From Omphalotus guepiniiformis (lineage: Eukaryota; Basidiomycota; Agaricomycetes; Agaricales; Omphalotaceae): a stretch of DNA of 64,000 bases. The notes under the pieces are model-generated. The model was not told the DNA's origin, did not search any database, and saw nothing but the letters and a program-made list of their open reading frames with translations. Below, one piece after another: positions 21,349 to 33,200 of the stretch. The position numbers and the translations under genes are program-made. Where the stretch lies: positions 2,666,001 through 2,730,000 of the forward strand of contig JAQOOI010000021.1 in the NCBI GenBank assembly GCA_028554645.1. The letters run 5' to 3'. Every line of letters begins with the position of its first letter. The stretch's first letter is position 1.

Positions 21349-24300
21349 TCAAGTCTTTCTTTTCGACCTGGTTTTAACTCCTTCGTCCCAATCTGGCTCC
21401 TCATTGTCTTCTAAGTCATCTCCAAGATCCAAATCACTGTCTTCTGTATCAGAATGGTCCCCTTTAAGCCTAAGATTGGGTATGGCATCAAAAATATAGT
21501 CTGTATTTTTGACCAAGTCTTTATCTTCATCCTCAATCATAGCTTCCAATTGTTTACTATCCAAGTCTATTAGCTCATGAATATTGTGTGGCAATTGTAT
21601 AGGTCTGTATCTGGCTGCATGTGGTAGGACTCTAAATGCTGCAACCTTTTCTTTGAGCACTGATCCATCCATTTCTGCAATAACATATGATCCACCTTGT
21701 GTCCTTCTGATTACAATCATGGGACCCTTATATCTTGGATACATCTTTCTGTCTAAACTCTTTTCAATCTGAGTATTCCTGACTTGAACCAGAGTTCCTG
21801 GTTTAAAGTCATAATCCTTTATAGTATTTCCATATTCTTGTTCAAACTTTCCTTTTGTTTTCATCTACTCTTCCCCTCATTTCATTCACATGAGTTCTAT
21901 GCTTAGCTAGAGCTTGTGCTCTAAATCCAAGTAATTCTTCATGAGTCAGAACTCTGTTTGGAGGTTTAACCAACCAAGTTGATTCCACAATATCCAAAGG
22001 TAATATTGGTTCTGCACCAGTAACTATGAAGTATGGAGAACATCCAAGACCTCTTCTAACAGTCACTCTATCTGCCCAAAAGACATGTTTCAGAAACCAG
22101 TACCATCTCTTCAAATCTCCACCAGTTGCTTTTGCTAAAGTCCTGATATCAAAATGAGCTTTTTCTATCTTTCCATTTGCTTGAGAATTGTATGGAGATA
22201 TAGTAATACCCTTTATACCATACTTCTCTTCCAACCATCTCAACATTGCTCTCATAGCAGGGGCATTATCAGTGATAACCTCATCAGGGCAACCCCATCT
22301 ACAGATAATGTCTTCAAAGAACCATTCACCCATTAACCTTGCTGTCTCTGATTTCAATGCTCTACCTTCTGACCAAGAAGACAATGCACATCTACCATGA
22401 ACCACATTTGAACAGCCATTACTAGGTGGTGACACTTTAAACACATCTACATGAACTTTTTGAAACAAAGAAGGTGTATAAGTAAGAGTGGGTGGTATTT
22501 TCAGAAGTTCCAACTTTCTATTTTGACAAGCCTGACATGATTGAACAAACCAATTAATATCTTTCTCCATATCTGGCCACCAAAATCTTTTGTCTATGAC
22601 AGCTTTAGTTGCAAACATCCCTTTATGACCCAAATTGTCATGTGCAGCATGCATCATCTACATTCTCTTTTCTTTAGATACAACCAACTTATATTGACCA
22701 TCTAGTTCTTCATTCCTTCTATACATTTTACCATCTTTATCAACAAAGAACTTAACAGCTTGTCTTAGAAAAGATCTCTTTTCAGTTTTATTCAAACTTT
22801 TAATAACAGCTGAGTTCTTGTCTTGATGCCAATCCTTTATTAAAGGTAAAAGATTATCCATCTTCTTTCCTTCATCCCTTCTATGTACTTCACTATAAGA
22901 ATGAGAATTACACCACTCTGGATCTCCTGGTGGAATTACTAAAGTTTGAGCAAAAGCACTCTTCACCATTCCATGAGCTTCTAAAACTCTAATCCTATAA
23001 CATTCTGCAATTCTTTCTTCTTCTATGCATTCTTGCAAATCATCTTCAAAATCATTCTCAGAGTTTGCCATTTCAAAAAGATAACCACCTCTATTGTCTA
23101 TTTTATCTCTGAAAGATTCAAAGTCTAGTGGTATATCATCTTCTTCATTTTGCATTCTAAACTGTAATGGTTCTCCATTATCTTCATCTACATAGTCTTC
23201 ATCATTCACAGGTGGTCTTTCAGTTGTTATACCTCCAGGACCCCTTCTAGATAGATCATCTGGTCCATGTAAAGTTCCCTTAACACGTACCAATGTAAAC
23301 TGATATTTCCTTATATCTTCTATCCACCTGTTTATAGTTGCATTAGGACCTGAACTGGGGTGATCCAACATGCCCTTTATATAGCTAGCATCTGTTTCCA
23401 CAGTCAAATTCCTACATCCATAAATCAAGTAATAAGAAGCTTCTAAAGCTAATTTCAGACCACACACCTCTCTCTTTGGTTGAGAAAACCTTGCTTCCCT
23501 TTCATTCAAGGTAATTGAACCAAAGTAGTTAAAGTACTTCTTCTTAGGATCTTCTGGGTCAGTCTGATATATATATAATATCCCACTGCCATCCAAGAGG
23601 TATCTACAGCAAGTGTAATCCCATTTTCTGACATATAGTCTATAGGTCTTAAACAAGGTGCAACTCTGATAGCTTCCTTAAGAGCTACTACAGAATCCCA
23701 TTGTTCAGCCTTCATCTCAAATGGAACATTTCTGGTCAAATATTGCAAAGGTGCAGCAATTTTAGCATAGTCCTTTATAAATTGTCTAAGTTGGCCAGCA
23801 GTACCCAAGAAAGCTCTGACATCTGTCTTAGAGTCAAATCTTTGCCATGTAGTAACCACTTCTGCTATCTTATTAGAAGGTGCTTGACCCTCATATAAAT
23901 ATAAACAACGGTGACCAACAACCATGCCTTCTTTTACACAAATGAATGCCTTTGTACCAGAAAATGTACCACCAACATATTTCATTCTTTGTATCACTCT
24001 ATTCATATTCTGCATATGTTCCCATACAAATCTCCTTATACCATTGTTTTGAGGAATAGTTTCATATCTGCCATCTGGTAACTCATATCTTGTTGCTGGA
24101 ACCCCTTACAGGTACATCATCAACATAAGGTATAGTCACATGTGGAATTTCATCTCTTAGAATGAAAGTAACATCATCATGAAAGATAGGTACTGAGTTA
24201 GTCCAACCCATAGGCAGTTTTACTAGTCTATGTGGCCCAAATGGTGTTTGGAAGGTGGTTAAGTCTCTAGAATCATCATCTATCAACCTTTCATCATATC

Positions 24301-24863
24301 CAACAAAGATGTCTAGTGTTCCTAGACATGCTCTTCCTGCAAAGTTTCTAGCAACATCTGCAGTAGCTGGTGGAGTTCCTGAATGTTGTATAGTAACTTT
24401 ATTCAATGGTTCCAGACTATGCACCAATCTCAAACTTTTTCCATCTTTCTTTAAAACACAAAACCATTTTGATCTATAAGAAGAACTTGAAGGTTCGTAA
24501 ACTCCAGAATCAATTTTTGCCTTTATAATTTTACACACATCATCAAATATACCAGGTGGTATTGGAATGTTTCTTTCAACCCAAGGTACATGTGGTAAGA
24601 CTGGAAATTTCACAGATGGGAAGAAATCTGTTCTAAAGTTTTCTCCTTCTGCAGGTTCCCAAGCAAAAGCTTTTTCCTGTTGTTTCATCAAATGATGAAC
24701 TAACTTCATTTCTTCTGGCCTTAAAAAGCCTTCATCATGATTTTTGTCTATGATATTCTTTCTTTCTTCGTTGTATCTTTCACCTGGTGTAAACTCGGGT
24801 GGATTTGGAGATAATTCCGGCATTTCTGCTAACGGATCACCAAAAATATTCCTTTCTACACGG
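21349..24863 (-). pseudogene. pol of the older element, 3' part (RT, RNase H, integrase)
   Basis: Homologous along its length to the intact pol at 30235-34278. It starts with VERNIFGDPLAEMPEL at the insertion point. It includes the reverse transcriptase with YVDD (near 24110), RNase H (VDTSWMAVG near 23600), the integrase zinc finger region (HDNLGHKG, CQACQNRK) and the integrase core (HVDVFKV, TDNAP, NGKIEKAH). The frame is broken at several points: near 24083, around 23510-23650, by a stop at about 22658, and near 21850. The copy cannot encode an active enzyme. The acidic tail ends at 21349, close to the end of convergent gene B (21193). Confidence 0.85.
24860..24863. repeat. Target-site duplication, left copy (ACGG)
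   Basis: Four bases ACGG immediately left of the younger element, repeated at 41397-41400 on the right. Removing one copy plus the element restores the pol frame across the junction (minus strand EFR joined to VERN), as in the intact homologue. Confidence 0.8.
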
Positions 24864-26709
24864 TGTTGCGTCAAAAAGCCTTTCAGTACTGAAATCTATC
24901 AGATTGAAGTAAATATGGAATGTTCAAGCATTGGAAACTGAACATAAAGGATTAGAGTCACCCCAGACTGCTAGTTAAGACATGAAACATACTTGTACTC
25001 ACAATACCTAAGTGTAGTGTTTGCTACAGTACTGAATCTGGTACTAAGCAACTGTGACCAATGGGTTATACAAAGAGATACTAGTTATGCCTCTCCAGAT
25101 GTGTTGGAATTCCAATGTTCCATACCAGATTGAGTTGGTCAGACCCACCCTCTAATAACTAGAGACTCTACCAAGTATTGTTGACTGTAATCCAAGGGGT
25201 TGATGGATTTTCACTTCAATTGAACAACTATCTAAGTCCTTTGGACTGATCAAAAGTTCCAGCTGGTCTTGCTAACTAAGTTGGCACTATAAGATTGAAT
25301 GCTGCGAATATGGGCAATCTTGAAGATTGTATTACCAGAGAAATATTGTACATTGAGTACTATGTGGATATAATGTCACTGAGATGAAATGCCAATCTGT
25401 GTAATAATGGAAGTAGATTCAAAAGTTACATCTGCATAAATGAGTTAGATACTCAATACTCATGCTGGAAGGAGTTAGATACTGAAAATGAGTATCTCTC
25501 TGGATCTGAGTATCTCTCTGAAATTCAGTAACCCTCTGAACTTGATGAAAGACAAAGGCGCTCTAATGGGAGGTCTTAGACGAAACTATGGGATAGAATA
25601 CTGTCCTAGGAGAAGCTGAGAGCTATCCTAAACAAGAAATATAGCCTGAGTACAAATCTGACCAAAAAGAGATGTATAGGGGTAAAACTTGAAATGAGCA
25701 GTTACTGTACCTTACTGTGGCTGATAGAAACGATGAAGCATGGTCTAGATAAGCTCTAGAGCTTCTACACAACTCCTAATGCTGCCCTAGTAGAGGAGAA
25801 TGTGCCAATTTTGGAGAAACTTATAGGGGACCAGATTTGCAATGCACTAAGGAGAATGTCACCTGTCAGGATACTGGTTGCTATTTACAGGATCTGGACC
25901 TTTATTTAGATACCCTGGGTACGCCCTAACACACCTAGAACGCGGACAAAGCGATATATTTCTGTTTTTATACCAATCTATACCCAAAGTTCCTACATTT
26001 TGACTATCTAACTGGAAAATTACCTAGAAAACTACCTAAAAAGAATCCAATCTCTGCTCAATTGATACTTACTTACTTTTGACTCATTTACTGTTCAGAT
26101 TACTCTTTTAATTTCAAGATATATGTTTGATTTTATGATTTAGTATATATAGCTTACAGAGTATCTATTTAGATTTTCTTAAGCAAGTACTGCCCAAAGC
26201 TACAAGCCAAAGCAGGAAAACCTTCTTAGACGAAATATAGCCTGGCTCTTTAGAGTTCAGTTCGAGAAATATCCAGTTGTGAAAAACTTCTGTAAAAGTC
26301 CCTTGTGGCAGATAAATTGAAAGAGATACTGAATCTTTGCTGAAACTGCTGTTCTGTCTGTGCTGAATCTGCCTGCTGAAACTGTCTGTGCTGCATCTGA
26401 AACTGTTCCCTGCATTGTCTGACCATTGGATCGAGTTTAAACATCGAGATTGATTGTCCTGAATCCCTCCTGAACCCTGAAAACCACCCTTACCTTCTGT
26501 CTGAATCTTGTGTTTTGAGATACCCTCTGCCATTTTTCACCCAGATTGAGATAAAGACATCTGTAACCCTGCAGATTCAAAGTTCAATTGTTGCGTCTAA
26601 CTGTGCGGAATCTCTGACAACGCCAGTCACACCTCACCCTACATCATTTTGATTTGAGTTGGATTGTGCTCATTTGAGTATCTCTCTCGTTCATTTCATA
26701 GTCACTACA
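24864..26709 (+). repeat. 5' LTR of the young element (1846 bp)
   Basis: Begins TGTTGCGTCAAAAAG and ends ...GTCACTACA. It is almost identical to 39552-41396. Differences seen are C/T near 25120, C/A near 25304 and one A more in the A-run near 26283. Two GAGTTAGATACT motifs (25442 and 25472) and further GAGTATCTCTC repeats lie inside. Open frames in the LTR (26165-26533, minus) show no domain. Confidence 0.92.
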
Positions 26710-26711
26710 TC

Positions 26712-26730
26712 TGGAGCCCACCGCGAGGGG
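26712..26730 (+). other. Putative primer binding site
   Basis: Two bases after the 5' LTR the sequence reads TGGAGCCCACCGCG, starting with TGG as expected for pairing to the CCA end of a tRNA primer. The tRNA could not be identified by eye. Confidence 0.5.
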
Positions 26731-27218
26731 TGGCTTTAGACTTGATAATTGAACTATCTGTGTATTTACACGTGTCTGGAAATAAATCTGGACTTTTTCT
26801 GTGTTGAACTTTGCCCTGTTCCTCACTTAGCAACAATTTCCTTGAAGTTGTTGAACCATCTATAAGTTTTATAACTTAGAGTTTGCTTGTCAAAATTAGC
26901 AGCTCACAGAGAAACACACGTCCTAGAAAGACTAAGAATTCTGAGAGAGCTGGAACAGAAGAATTGTCACTGAACCAGTCATCCAGAAGGAAAAGTTCCA
27001 AAGGAAAAGAGAAAGAAGTCATACCTGAACCAGATTCAAGTTCCCTTTCGTCTCTTTCGTCCCTAAGTACGATTCCTGAACGGAATACACCTCCAGATTT
27101 ATCTGAACTCTCAGCTAGATACAAGAAAAATAAGAGGAACTTTGTTAACAGTCCTCAATATTTTGCCTTGACACATAAAAGAATCCCTGTTAAAATAATA
27201 AGGAACCCGAGAAACAAT

Positions 27219-28793
27219 ATGTCTACTCATGACAATGCTACTGGGAATGAAGCTCCCCAACAACAAGGACCTACCCAAGGACCTGTTGAGATGGAAGAGA
27301 TCTTCATTTTTGGAAATGCAACAGGAATGCAGATTCCTGTTCCTGCAGCTAAAGAGTTGCAAAATGAGAAACTACCTAAAGTCTCTAAGCAGGCCCCCAT
27401 CTTCGATAAGAAACATCCATCTGAATTGGTTGCATGGTTGGCAGAGCTGGAAGGCATCTTTGTGTCAACCGGAACTAAAACAGATGCGGCTAAAGTAATG
27501 TTGGCTCTCAGATACATGGAGTTCCATACCCGTGAAGAGTTTCAACGGCTTCAAGCTGTTAAAGATTTGGATTGGGATGCTTTTAAAGAGGCATTAATGA
27601 AAAATTTCCCTGAATCTGCAGATAGAGGACTGGGATCTAGACAAAGATTGTATGCTATCATTGATGCATATAAGCTCATAGTGCTTGGTGCTATTCAGAA
27701 ACTGATGGCATTTAAAAGAGAGTATGAGATTGAGTATGAGAAACTATCTTCTGGTACCACACCTGTAGTATCAAACTCAGAAGCTGTAGCTGGTTTCTTG
27801 AGTGCACTAGATGAACCCTTCAGAAGGAAACTTCTGGACCGCTTAGAAAACAAAGTGATCAATGGCCACTTACAAGTTCAGAGAGAGGATGACCCTTTTA
27901 CTCTGAAAGATGTAATGTCTGAGGCTGAAAAACTCTGTTCTGTAAAAAGAGCAGGGGGATACAACTTTGGTTTATTCTTGAATGGTCCAAATCTGGCAGA
28001 AGGATACTCTAGGATACTCCCAACAACTGAGCAGAGTGCTACAAGGAAGTTATATGATCCTTACCAAGTAGCATCTACTGTGAAGTCAGAACCAGATCAG
28101 TGGGCAATGAAATTGTCTGCAACAGTGGATAGTCACCAGAACCAGTTTAACCAGATTAGACAAGCCCAGGAAACGAATCTGGCAGCTCTTGCAAAGCTAT
28201 CTGAGACAGTTGCTAACTTGGCAAAAATGACCCAAGCAACTTCTAGCTCAGTTAGGATGAACATGAATGCTCCAAATTCCCAATCTGGACCTGGAATGAA
28301 CTCTAATGGACACAATAGTGTACAAAGATCGTCCCAGATGTCATCTGTGAATAATAATACTCATGCTGACTCCAATTGCTATATGTGTGATGAGCCTGGA
28401 CATAGATCTATGGACTGTCCACATCAACTTAGATTTATCAGGTTGGGGTGGATGATCAAGAATAGTGCTGGTAAATGGGCATTGAAAGATGGAGTATATT
28501 GGCCAAGAGCTGATCCGTCTGATACTCGGTCTAAGAAAGAGAAGATTGAGGAAATTGCCAAAAGACATGGATGGGAACAACCTTCCTCTCATGTTGACCA
28601 GAACTTGTATGCTTTTGAAGATGAGGATTCGGCTATAGCAGGTCCCTCTCAAAGTAGTTCATTAGATGCTATCAACAGCCTTGTGGCTCAATTCAGTCAG
28701 GTTTGCAATACTTTGCAGAATCTGGCACCAGCAGCTAAATCTGAAACTAAGCAGATTTTGAAACGAGAAAACAACTCTGAGTCGAAAAACTAG
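27219..28793 (+). CDS. gag: Gag (capsid/nucleocapsid) of the young element
   Basis: 524 aa from the first ATG (MSTHDNATGNE). The frame is open upstream to about 26883 but has no ATG there, so 26731-27218 is probably leader. The middle is a retrotransposon gag capsid-like region (ELVAWLAELEGIFVSTG, FPESADRG, FLSALDEPFRRKLLDR). A CCHC zinc knuckle C-x2-C-x4-H-x4-C (CYMCDEPGHRSMDC) starts at residue 387. The protein assembles the particle and packages genomic RNA. The gene ends TAG eight bases before the protease ATG, preceded by the run G AAA AAC, where a -1 slip could continue into protease. Confidence 0.88.
   Translation: MSTHDNATGNEAPQQQGPTQGPVEMEEIFIFGNATGMQIPVPAAKELQNEKLPKVSKQAPIFDKKHPSELVAWLAELEGIFVSTGTKTDAAKVMLALRYMEFHTREEFQRLQAVKDLDWDAFKEALMKNFPESADRGLGSRQRLYAIIDAYKLIVLGAIQKLMAFKREYEIEYEKLSSGTTPVVSNSEAVAGFLSALDEPFRRKLLDRLENKVINGHLQVQREDDPFTLKDVMSEAEKLCSVKRAGGYNFGLFLNGPNLAEGYSRILPTTEQSATRKLYDPYQVASTVKSEPDQWAMKLSATVDSHQNQFNQIRQAQETNLAALAKLSETVANLAKMTQATSSSVRMNMNAPNSQSGPGMNSNGHNSVQRSSQMSSVNNNTHADSNCYMCDEPGHRSMDCPHQLRFIRLGWMIKNSAGKWALKDGVYWPRADPSDTRSKKEKIEEIAKRHGWEQPSSHVDQNLYAFEDEDSAIAGPSQSSSLDAINSLVAQFSQVCNTLQNLAPAAKSETKQILKRENNSESKN
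28784..28790 (+). promoter_or_regulatory. Possible gag-pro -1 frameshift site
   Basis: G AAA AAC directly precedes the gag stop codon, and the -1 frame is open into the protease ATG (28802). The older element has the canonical heptamer G GGA AAC at the same place (43219-43213, minus). Reinitiation at the nearby ATG is the alternative. Confidence 0.5.
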
Positions 28794-28801
28794 AGTTTCC
28801 A

Positions 28802-30199
28802 ATGAAGGAGATTGGTGAAGAAGCTGTATATACTCAGAATCCTTCTCACAAAACAGGTCAATCTCCTGAGGAAAATAAACTTGTAAAGAAAAAGAGAGTT
28901 GAAGTGTTACTACCTACACTAAGACCATCTGAAAGGGAGAAATACAGACCCCCTGCTATGAGAAAAGAGCCCGTTCGTTTTGAACTACCCGTTGATTCTG
29001 ACACTGAGGAGATTGAATCTCCCTCTGAAAATAACAACGATGTTGCACGGAGAGTATCTAACCGTCCGTTTGATCATGTAAAGGCAATAGATAGGCCACC
29101 TATACCAAAGGGAATGCCTGTAGGGAGCCAGAATAAGTCAAATGAGACTGAAGGAGCTCAATCTGGAACTAAAGATGGAATGAGTAATGATACAAGGAAT
29201 GCTATTGTATACACAAAGCCTCCGCGTAAATCTGAGCCCGATTTCAAGCTTAGAAACTCACTATTCAAACCGGGTCTAGCAGAAGAAATTGCAGACAAAA
29301 TCTTTAGATCTGAGATAGATATAAGTAGTGGGGACCTCATTGCTATATCTCCGGCACTTCAGAAGATTATGCAGAGAAAATTGAAGAACAACAGGGTGTA
29401 TAAGCGTCCTGTAAAGGCTTTTGTTCATGAAGTAAGGGATGAAGATGATCCTGATGGTATTCTACCAGAAGAAGATGTCAATCTGGTACAGGCAAATTAT
29501 ATGGTCTTTATTGAAGATATGGCCTATGAAAGGGAAGATGTGTTTATTGTCCTAGATGAAGACACAGATGACCTTAAGAAAGGCTCAGTGGTACACAAGG
29601 ATGTTGTGGACCAGTATCAGAAAGATGTACCTCCAGATGAGAGGAACAAGATCATTATAGTAGCCAGCCAGACTGACAGTCTAAAGGCAATCTACCCAAA
29701 GATTAATCACTCTGATCAACAAGTTGAGACAGTAGTTGATAGTGGTTCTCAAATCGTGTCCATGGATACAAGAGTAGCTATTGGACTTGGTTTAAGATGG
29801 GACCCAGAGACTGTGATCCATATGCAAAGTGCAAATGGTCAATTACAGGCTACTAGGGGACTAGCAAGAAATGTACCATTTACCTTTGGAGAAATAACTA
29901 TCTATATGCAGATCCACATAATAGATAAAGTGCCTTATGATGTTCTTTTGGGAAGACCATTTGATGTGTTGACAAGCAGTGTAGTCAGAAACTTTGAAAC
30001 TGGAGAACAAGAGATCACCATTACAGATCCAAACAGTGGAATGAAGTGTACAATGGGAACATATGACAGAGGTAGAGGAATTAAGGTTAAACCTATTCCT
30101 GGTGAACCAAAGCTTGTCCCAGAAACACAGAAATCTGCGAGTGTCCCTGTGAAAAATGAGGGAGACTCTCAAAATTTTCATCGGACCTCAATGAACTGA
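28802..30199 (+). CDS. pro: Aspartic protease-containing ORF of the young element
   Basis: 465 aa. The N-terminal two thirds are Lys/Glu-rich linker sequence (RKSEPDFKLRNSLFKPGLAEEI). The retroviral-type aspartic protease follows with catalytic Asp313 in VDSGSQIVSMD and later VPYDVLLGRPFDVLTS, matching the flap and hydrophobic-Gly segment. It matures Gag and Pol. It is in the -1 frame relative to gag and overlaps the upstream extension of the pol frame. Its homologue in the older element is 41807-43201. Confidence 0.88.
   Translation: MKEIGEEAVYTQNPSHKTGQSPEENKLVKKKRVEVLLPTLRPSEREKYRPPAMRKEPVRFELPVDSDTEEIESPSENNNDVARRVSNRPFDHVKAIDRPPIPKGMPVGSQNKSNETEGAQSGTKDGMSNDTRNAIVYTKPPRKSEPDFKLRNSLFKPGLAEEIADKIFRSEIDISSGDLIAISPALQKIMQRKLKNNRVYKRPVKAFVHEVRDEDDPDGILPEEDVNLVQANYMVFIEDMAYEREDVFIVLDEDTDDLKKGSVVHKDVVDQYQKDVPPDERNKIIIVASQTDSLKAIYPKINHSDQQVETVVDSGSQIVSMDTRVAIGLGLRWDPETVIHMQSANGQLQATRGLARNVPFTFGEITIYMQIHIIDKVPYDVLLGRPFDVLTSSVVRNFETGEQEITITDPNSGMKCTMGTYDRGRGIKVKPIPGEPKLVPETQKSASVPVKNEGDSQNFHRTSMN
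30172..30178 (+). promoter_or_regulatory. Probable pro-pol -1 frameshift site (A AAT TTT)
   Basis: Protease codons CAA AAT TTT give the classical slippery heptamer A AAT TTT, six codons before the protease stop. The -1 frame from here (SSDLNELI...) is open through the pol ATG at 30235. The same heptamer and a similar extension (SDLYDLI) occur in the older element (41831-41825, minus). Confidence 0.65.
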
Positions 30200-30234
30200 T
30201 AAGAGATCAGGGAGAGGTAGCTGTTTGTATTGAA

Positions 30235-33200
30235 ATGGATGAAGATGGCAATGCCACAATTGCTGGATATAAGCTGCCAGACAATGAATTGTTTTCAGAA
30301 CCTGAAAAGGCTGAGGCATTTGTGTTTGCAGCTGAATCCATCATAAGAGAAAACGATATAGCGGCTGCAGATTCGGTTAGATCGTATTTAAATCGGTCTG
30401 TAGACTCAGAAAAGAAACAAGTGTTCTGTACCTGGCGAGAAAATTTAAATTTGAATTCAAAAGAGCACTTAGATACTCAGAATTCAGACTTAGATACTTG
30501 CACGGTACTTAATCACACTTCGGAACCCGCATCTGGAACTGAAAAGAGGATGAATAAGGGTAAAAAGGTCAAAAGGGAACCTAAACCTGTCCAATCTTCA
30601 AGACCCAGATGGAGTAGAGATAAGAATGGCAACAAAATGGCCAGATTGGTGACTGTTTTGGCTTCTAGAAAGTACAAACCAGTTGCTATTAAGGTCAAAC
30701 CTGTTAAAGCTACCTTACCTGCGGAGTTCCGGATTGAAAGAAAAATAATTGGAGATCCGTTAAAAGATATGCCTGAGTTACCTACTCATCCTCCAGATTT
30801 CACTCCTGGTGAGAGGTACTCTCAAGAAAGAAAAGAAATTGTAGACAAGAATCATAATGAGGGTTTCTTATGGCCTGAAGAAATGAAGCTTGTACACCAT
30901 CTTATGAAAGTCCAAGAAAAAGCATTTGCATGGGAAGCATCTGAAGGAGGAACCTTTAATACAGAGTTCTTTCCTCCAGTAAAGTTTCCAGTGTTACCAC
31001 ACACTCCTTGGGTAGAAAGGAATATTCCTATACCTCCAGGGATCTATGATCAAGTGTGTAAAATGATTAAGGACAAAATAGATGCTGGTGTATATGAGCC
31101 TTCTAGTTCATCCTATAGATCCAGATGGTTCTGTGTCTTAAAGAAAGATGGGAAAAGCTTAAGATTGGTCCATAGTTTAGAACCACTCAATAAAGTGACT
31201 ATTCAACATTCAGGAATTCCTCCTGCAACTGCAGATATAGCTAGAAGCTTCTCTGGAAGAGCATGTTTGGGATTACTGGATATCTTTGTTGGTTATGATG
31301 AGAGGCTGGTTGATGAAAGTTCAAGAGATCTTACAACCTTCCAAACACCTTTTGGCCCACATAGATTAGTGAAGTTACCTATGGGTTGGACAAATTCTGT
31401 ACCAATCTACCATGATGATGTTACATATATCTTCAGAGATGAAATTCCACATGTAACTAAACCTTACATTGATGATGTACCAGTAAAAGGGCCTGTCAGC
31501 AGATATGAAACTGCAGATGGAGGTTATGAAACTATCCCTGAAAATTCTGGCATCAGAAGATTTGTGTGGGAGCATCTGCAGAATATGAACAGAATTGTGC
31601 AAAGAATGAAGCATGCTGGTGGTACCTTTGCAGGTACTAAAGCTTTTATCTGTGTAGCTGAAGGAGATGTTGTTGGACATCATGTCAGTTATGAAGGAGA
31701 AAAGCCAGTTGAAAGGCTAGCTGAAGTTGTCCTGACTTGTGATGCATCAAAATGGTCTGAGAAGAAAGATATCCGGTCATTTTTGGGCACTGCTGGTCAG
31801 ATGAGAATGTTCATAAAGGATTATGCCAAGAAAGCAAAACCTTTGACAATCTTAACTGGAGATGTGCCTTTTCAAATGGGTCCTGCAGAACTGGAAGCTG
31901 TAGAAATGATTAAAGATGGGATCAGAAATGCTCCGGCACTTCGTCCTATTGACTATGATTTAAGTACTGGAATCACCCTTTCAGTAGATACTTCCTGGAT
32001 GGCAGTAGGTTTCCAACTATATCAGAGAGACCCTGCAGATTCAAAGAAAAAGTTCTACAATTGGATGGGTTCTATTACCTTAAATGAGAGAGAAGCAAGG
32101 TTTTCTCAACCCAAGAGAGAACTATATGGCTTGATGTTGGCCTTACAACAAACATACTACCAGACATATGGATGTAGGGATCTTACTGTGGAAACAGATG
32201 CAAGCTATATTAAAGGAATGCTTGACAAACCCAGTAGTGGTCCCAATGCAACTATAAACAGATGGATTGAAGAAATAAGGAAGTTCCACTTCACCTTGGT
32301 ACACATCAAGGGCACTGAACATAAGGGACCAGATGGACTATCTAGACCACCTAGAGGAACCATACCAACTGAAAGAGCGGCATCTAGAGATTCGGATTCA
32401 TTTGTTGATGAAGATGATGGTCTGCCGGTGAAATTCAGAATGGGAGATGGTGAATCTGAGGTACCCTTTGATTTTGAAGCCTTTAAAGATGAAATAGATA
32501 CTCGAGGTGGTTACTTGCAGGAAGTTGCAAAGTCAATAGACGACTTTGAAGACGATTTGCAAGAAGCTCTTGAAGAAGAACGTCACTTGAATTCCATTAG
32601 AGAGCTGTTAGCAATTCAACATCCAGTATCTAACTCGATGTTGCAGTTTGCACAGACCTTGGTTATACCTGAAGGAGGTACTGAATGGAAACATGAACAC
32701 CCATATAGAGAGGATCACAGATCTGCATCTACAAAGGAACTGGATGAACAACTCGGCCTAATCAAAGATTGGTACCTGCAGGGCAATCAGCCTCTAGCTC
32801 ACCTAGGTGAGACTGCTATGAAAAAGTTCATTTCCAGGGCTGTAAAGTTCTTTGTAGACAGAGATGGTAGACTCTATAGAAGGAATGATGATACAGGAGG
32901 CCAGCATAGACTGGTTGTGCCTAAAGAGAAAAGGATGTACATGATGCATGCTGCTCATGACCATCTGGGACATAAAGGAATGTTTGCAACAAAAGCTCTC
33001 ATAGAGAAGCGTTTTTGGTGGCCAGATTTGAATGGAGATGTCAATTGGTTTGTCAAATCCTGCCAAATCTGCCAGAACCGAAAATTAGAATTGTTGAAGA
33101 TTCCTCCCACTCTTACACACACTCCCTCCCTGTTTCAGAAGATTCATGTGGATGTATTTAAAGTATCACCTCCAAGTAATGGTTGCAAGGATGTTGTACA

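Noticed and set aside
26165..26533. Open frame in the LTR (also 40853-41220)
   Set aside because: The two LTR copies differ by one base in an A-run and the frame changes between them; no domain, so probably chance.
26712..26730. Assigning a specific tRNA to the primer binding site
   Set aside because: The complement does not give a convincing T-arm, so only the TGG start is claimed.
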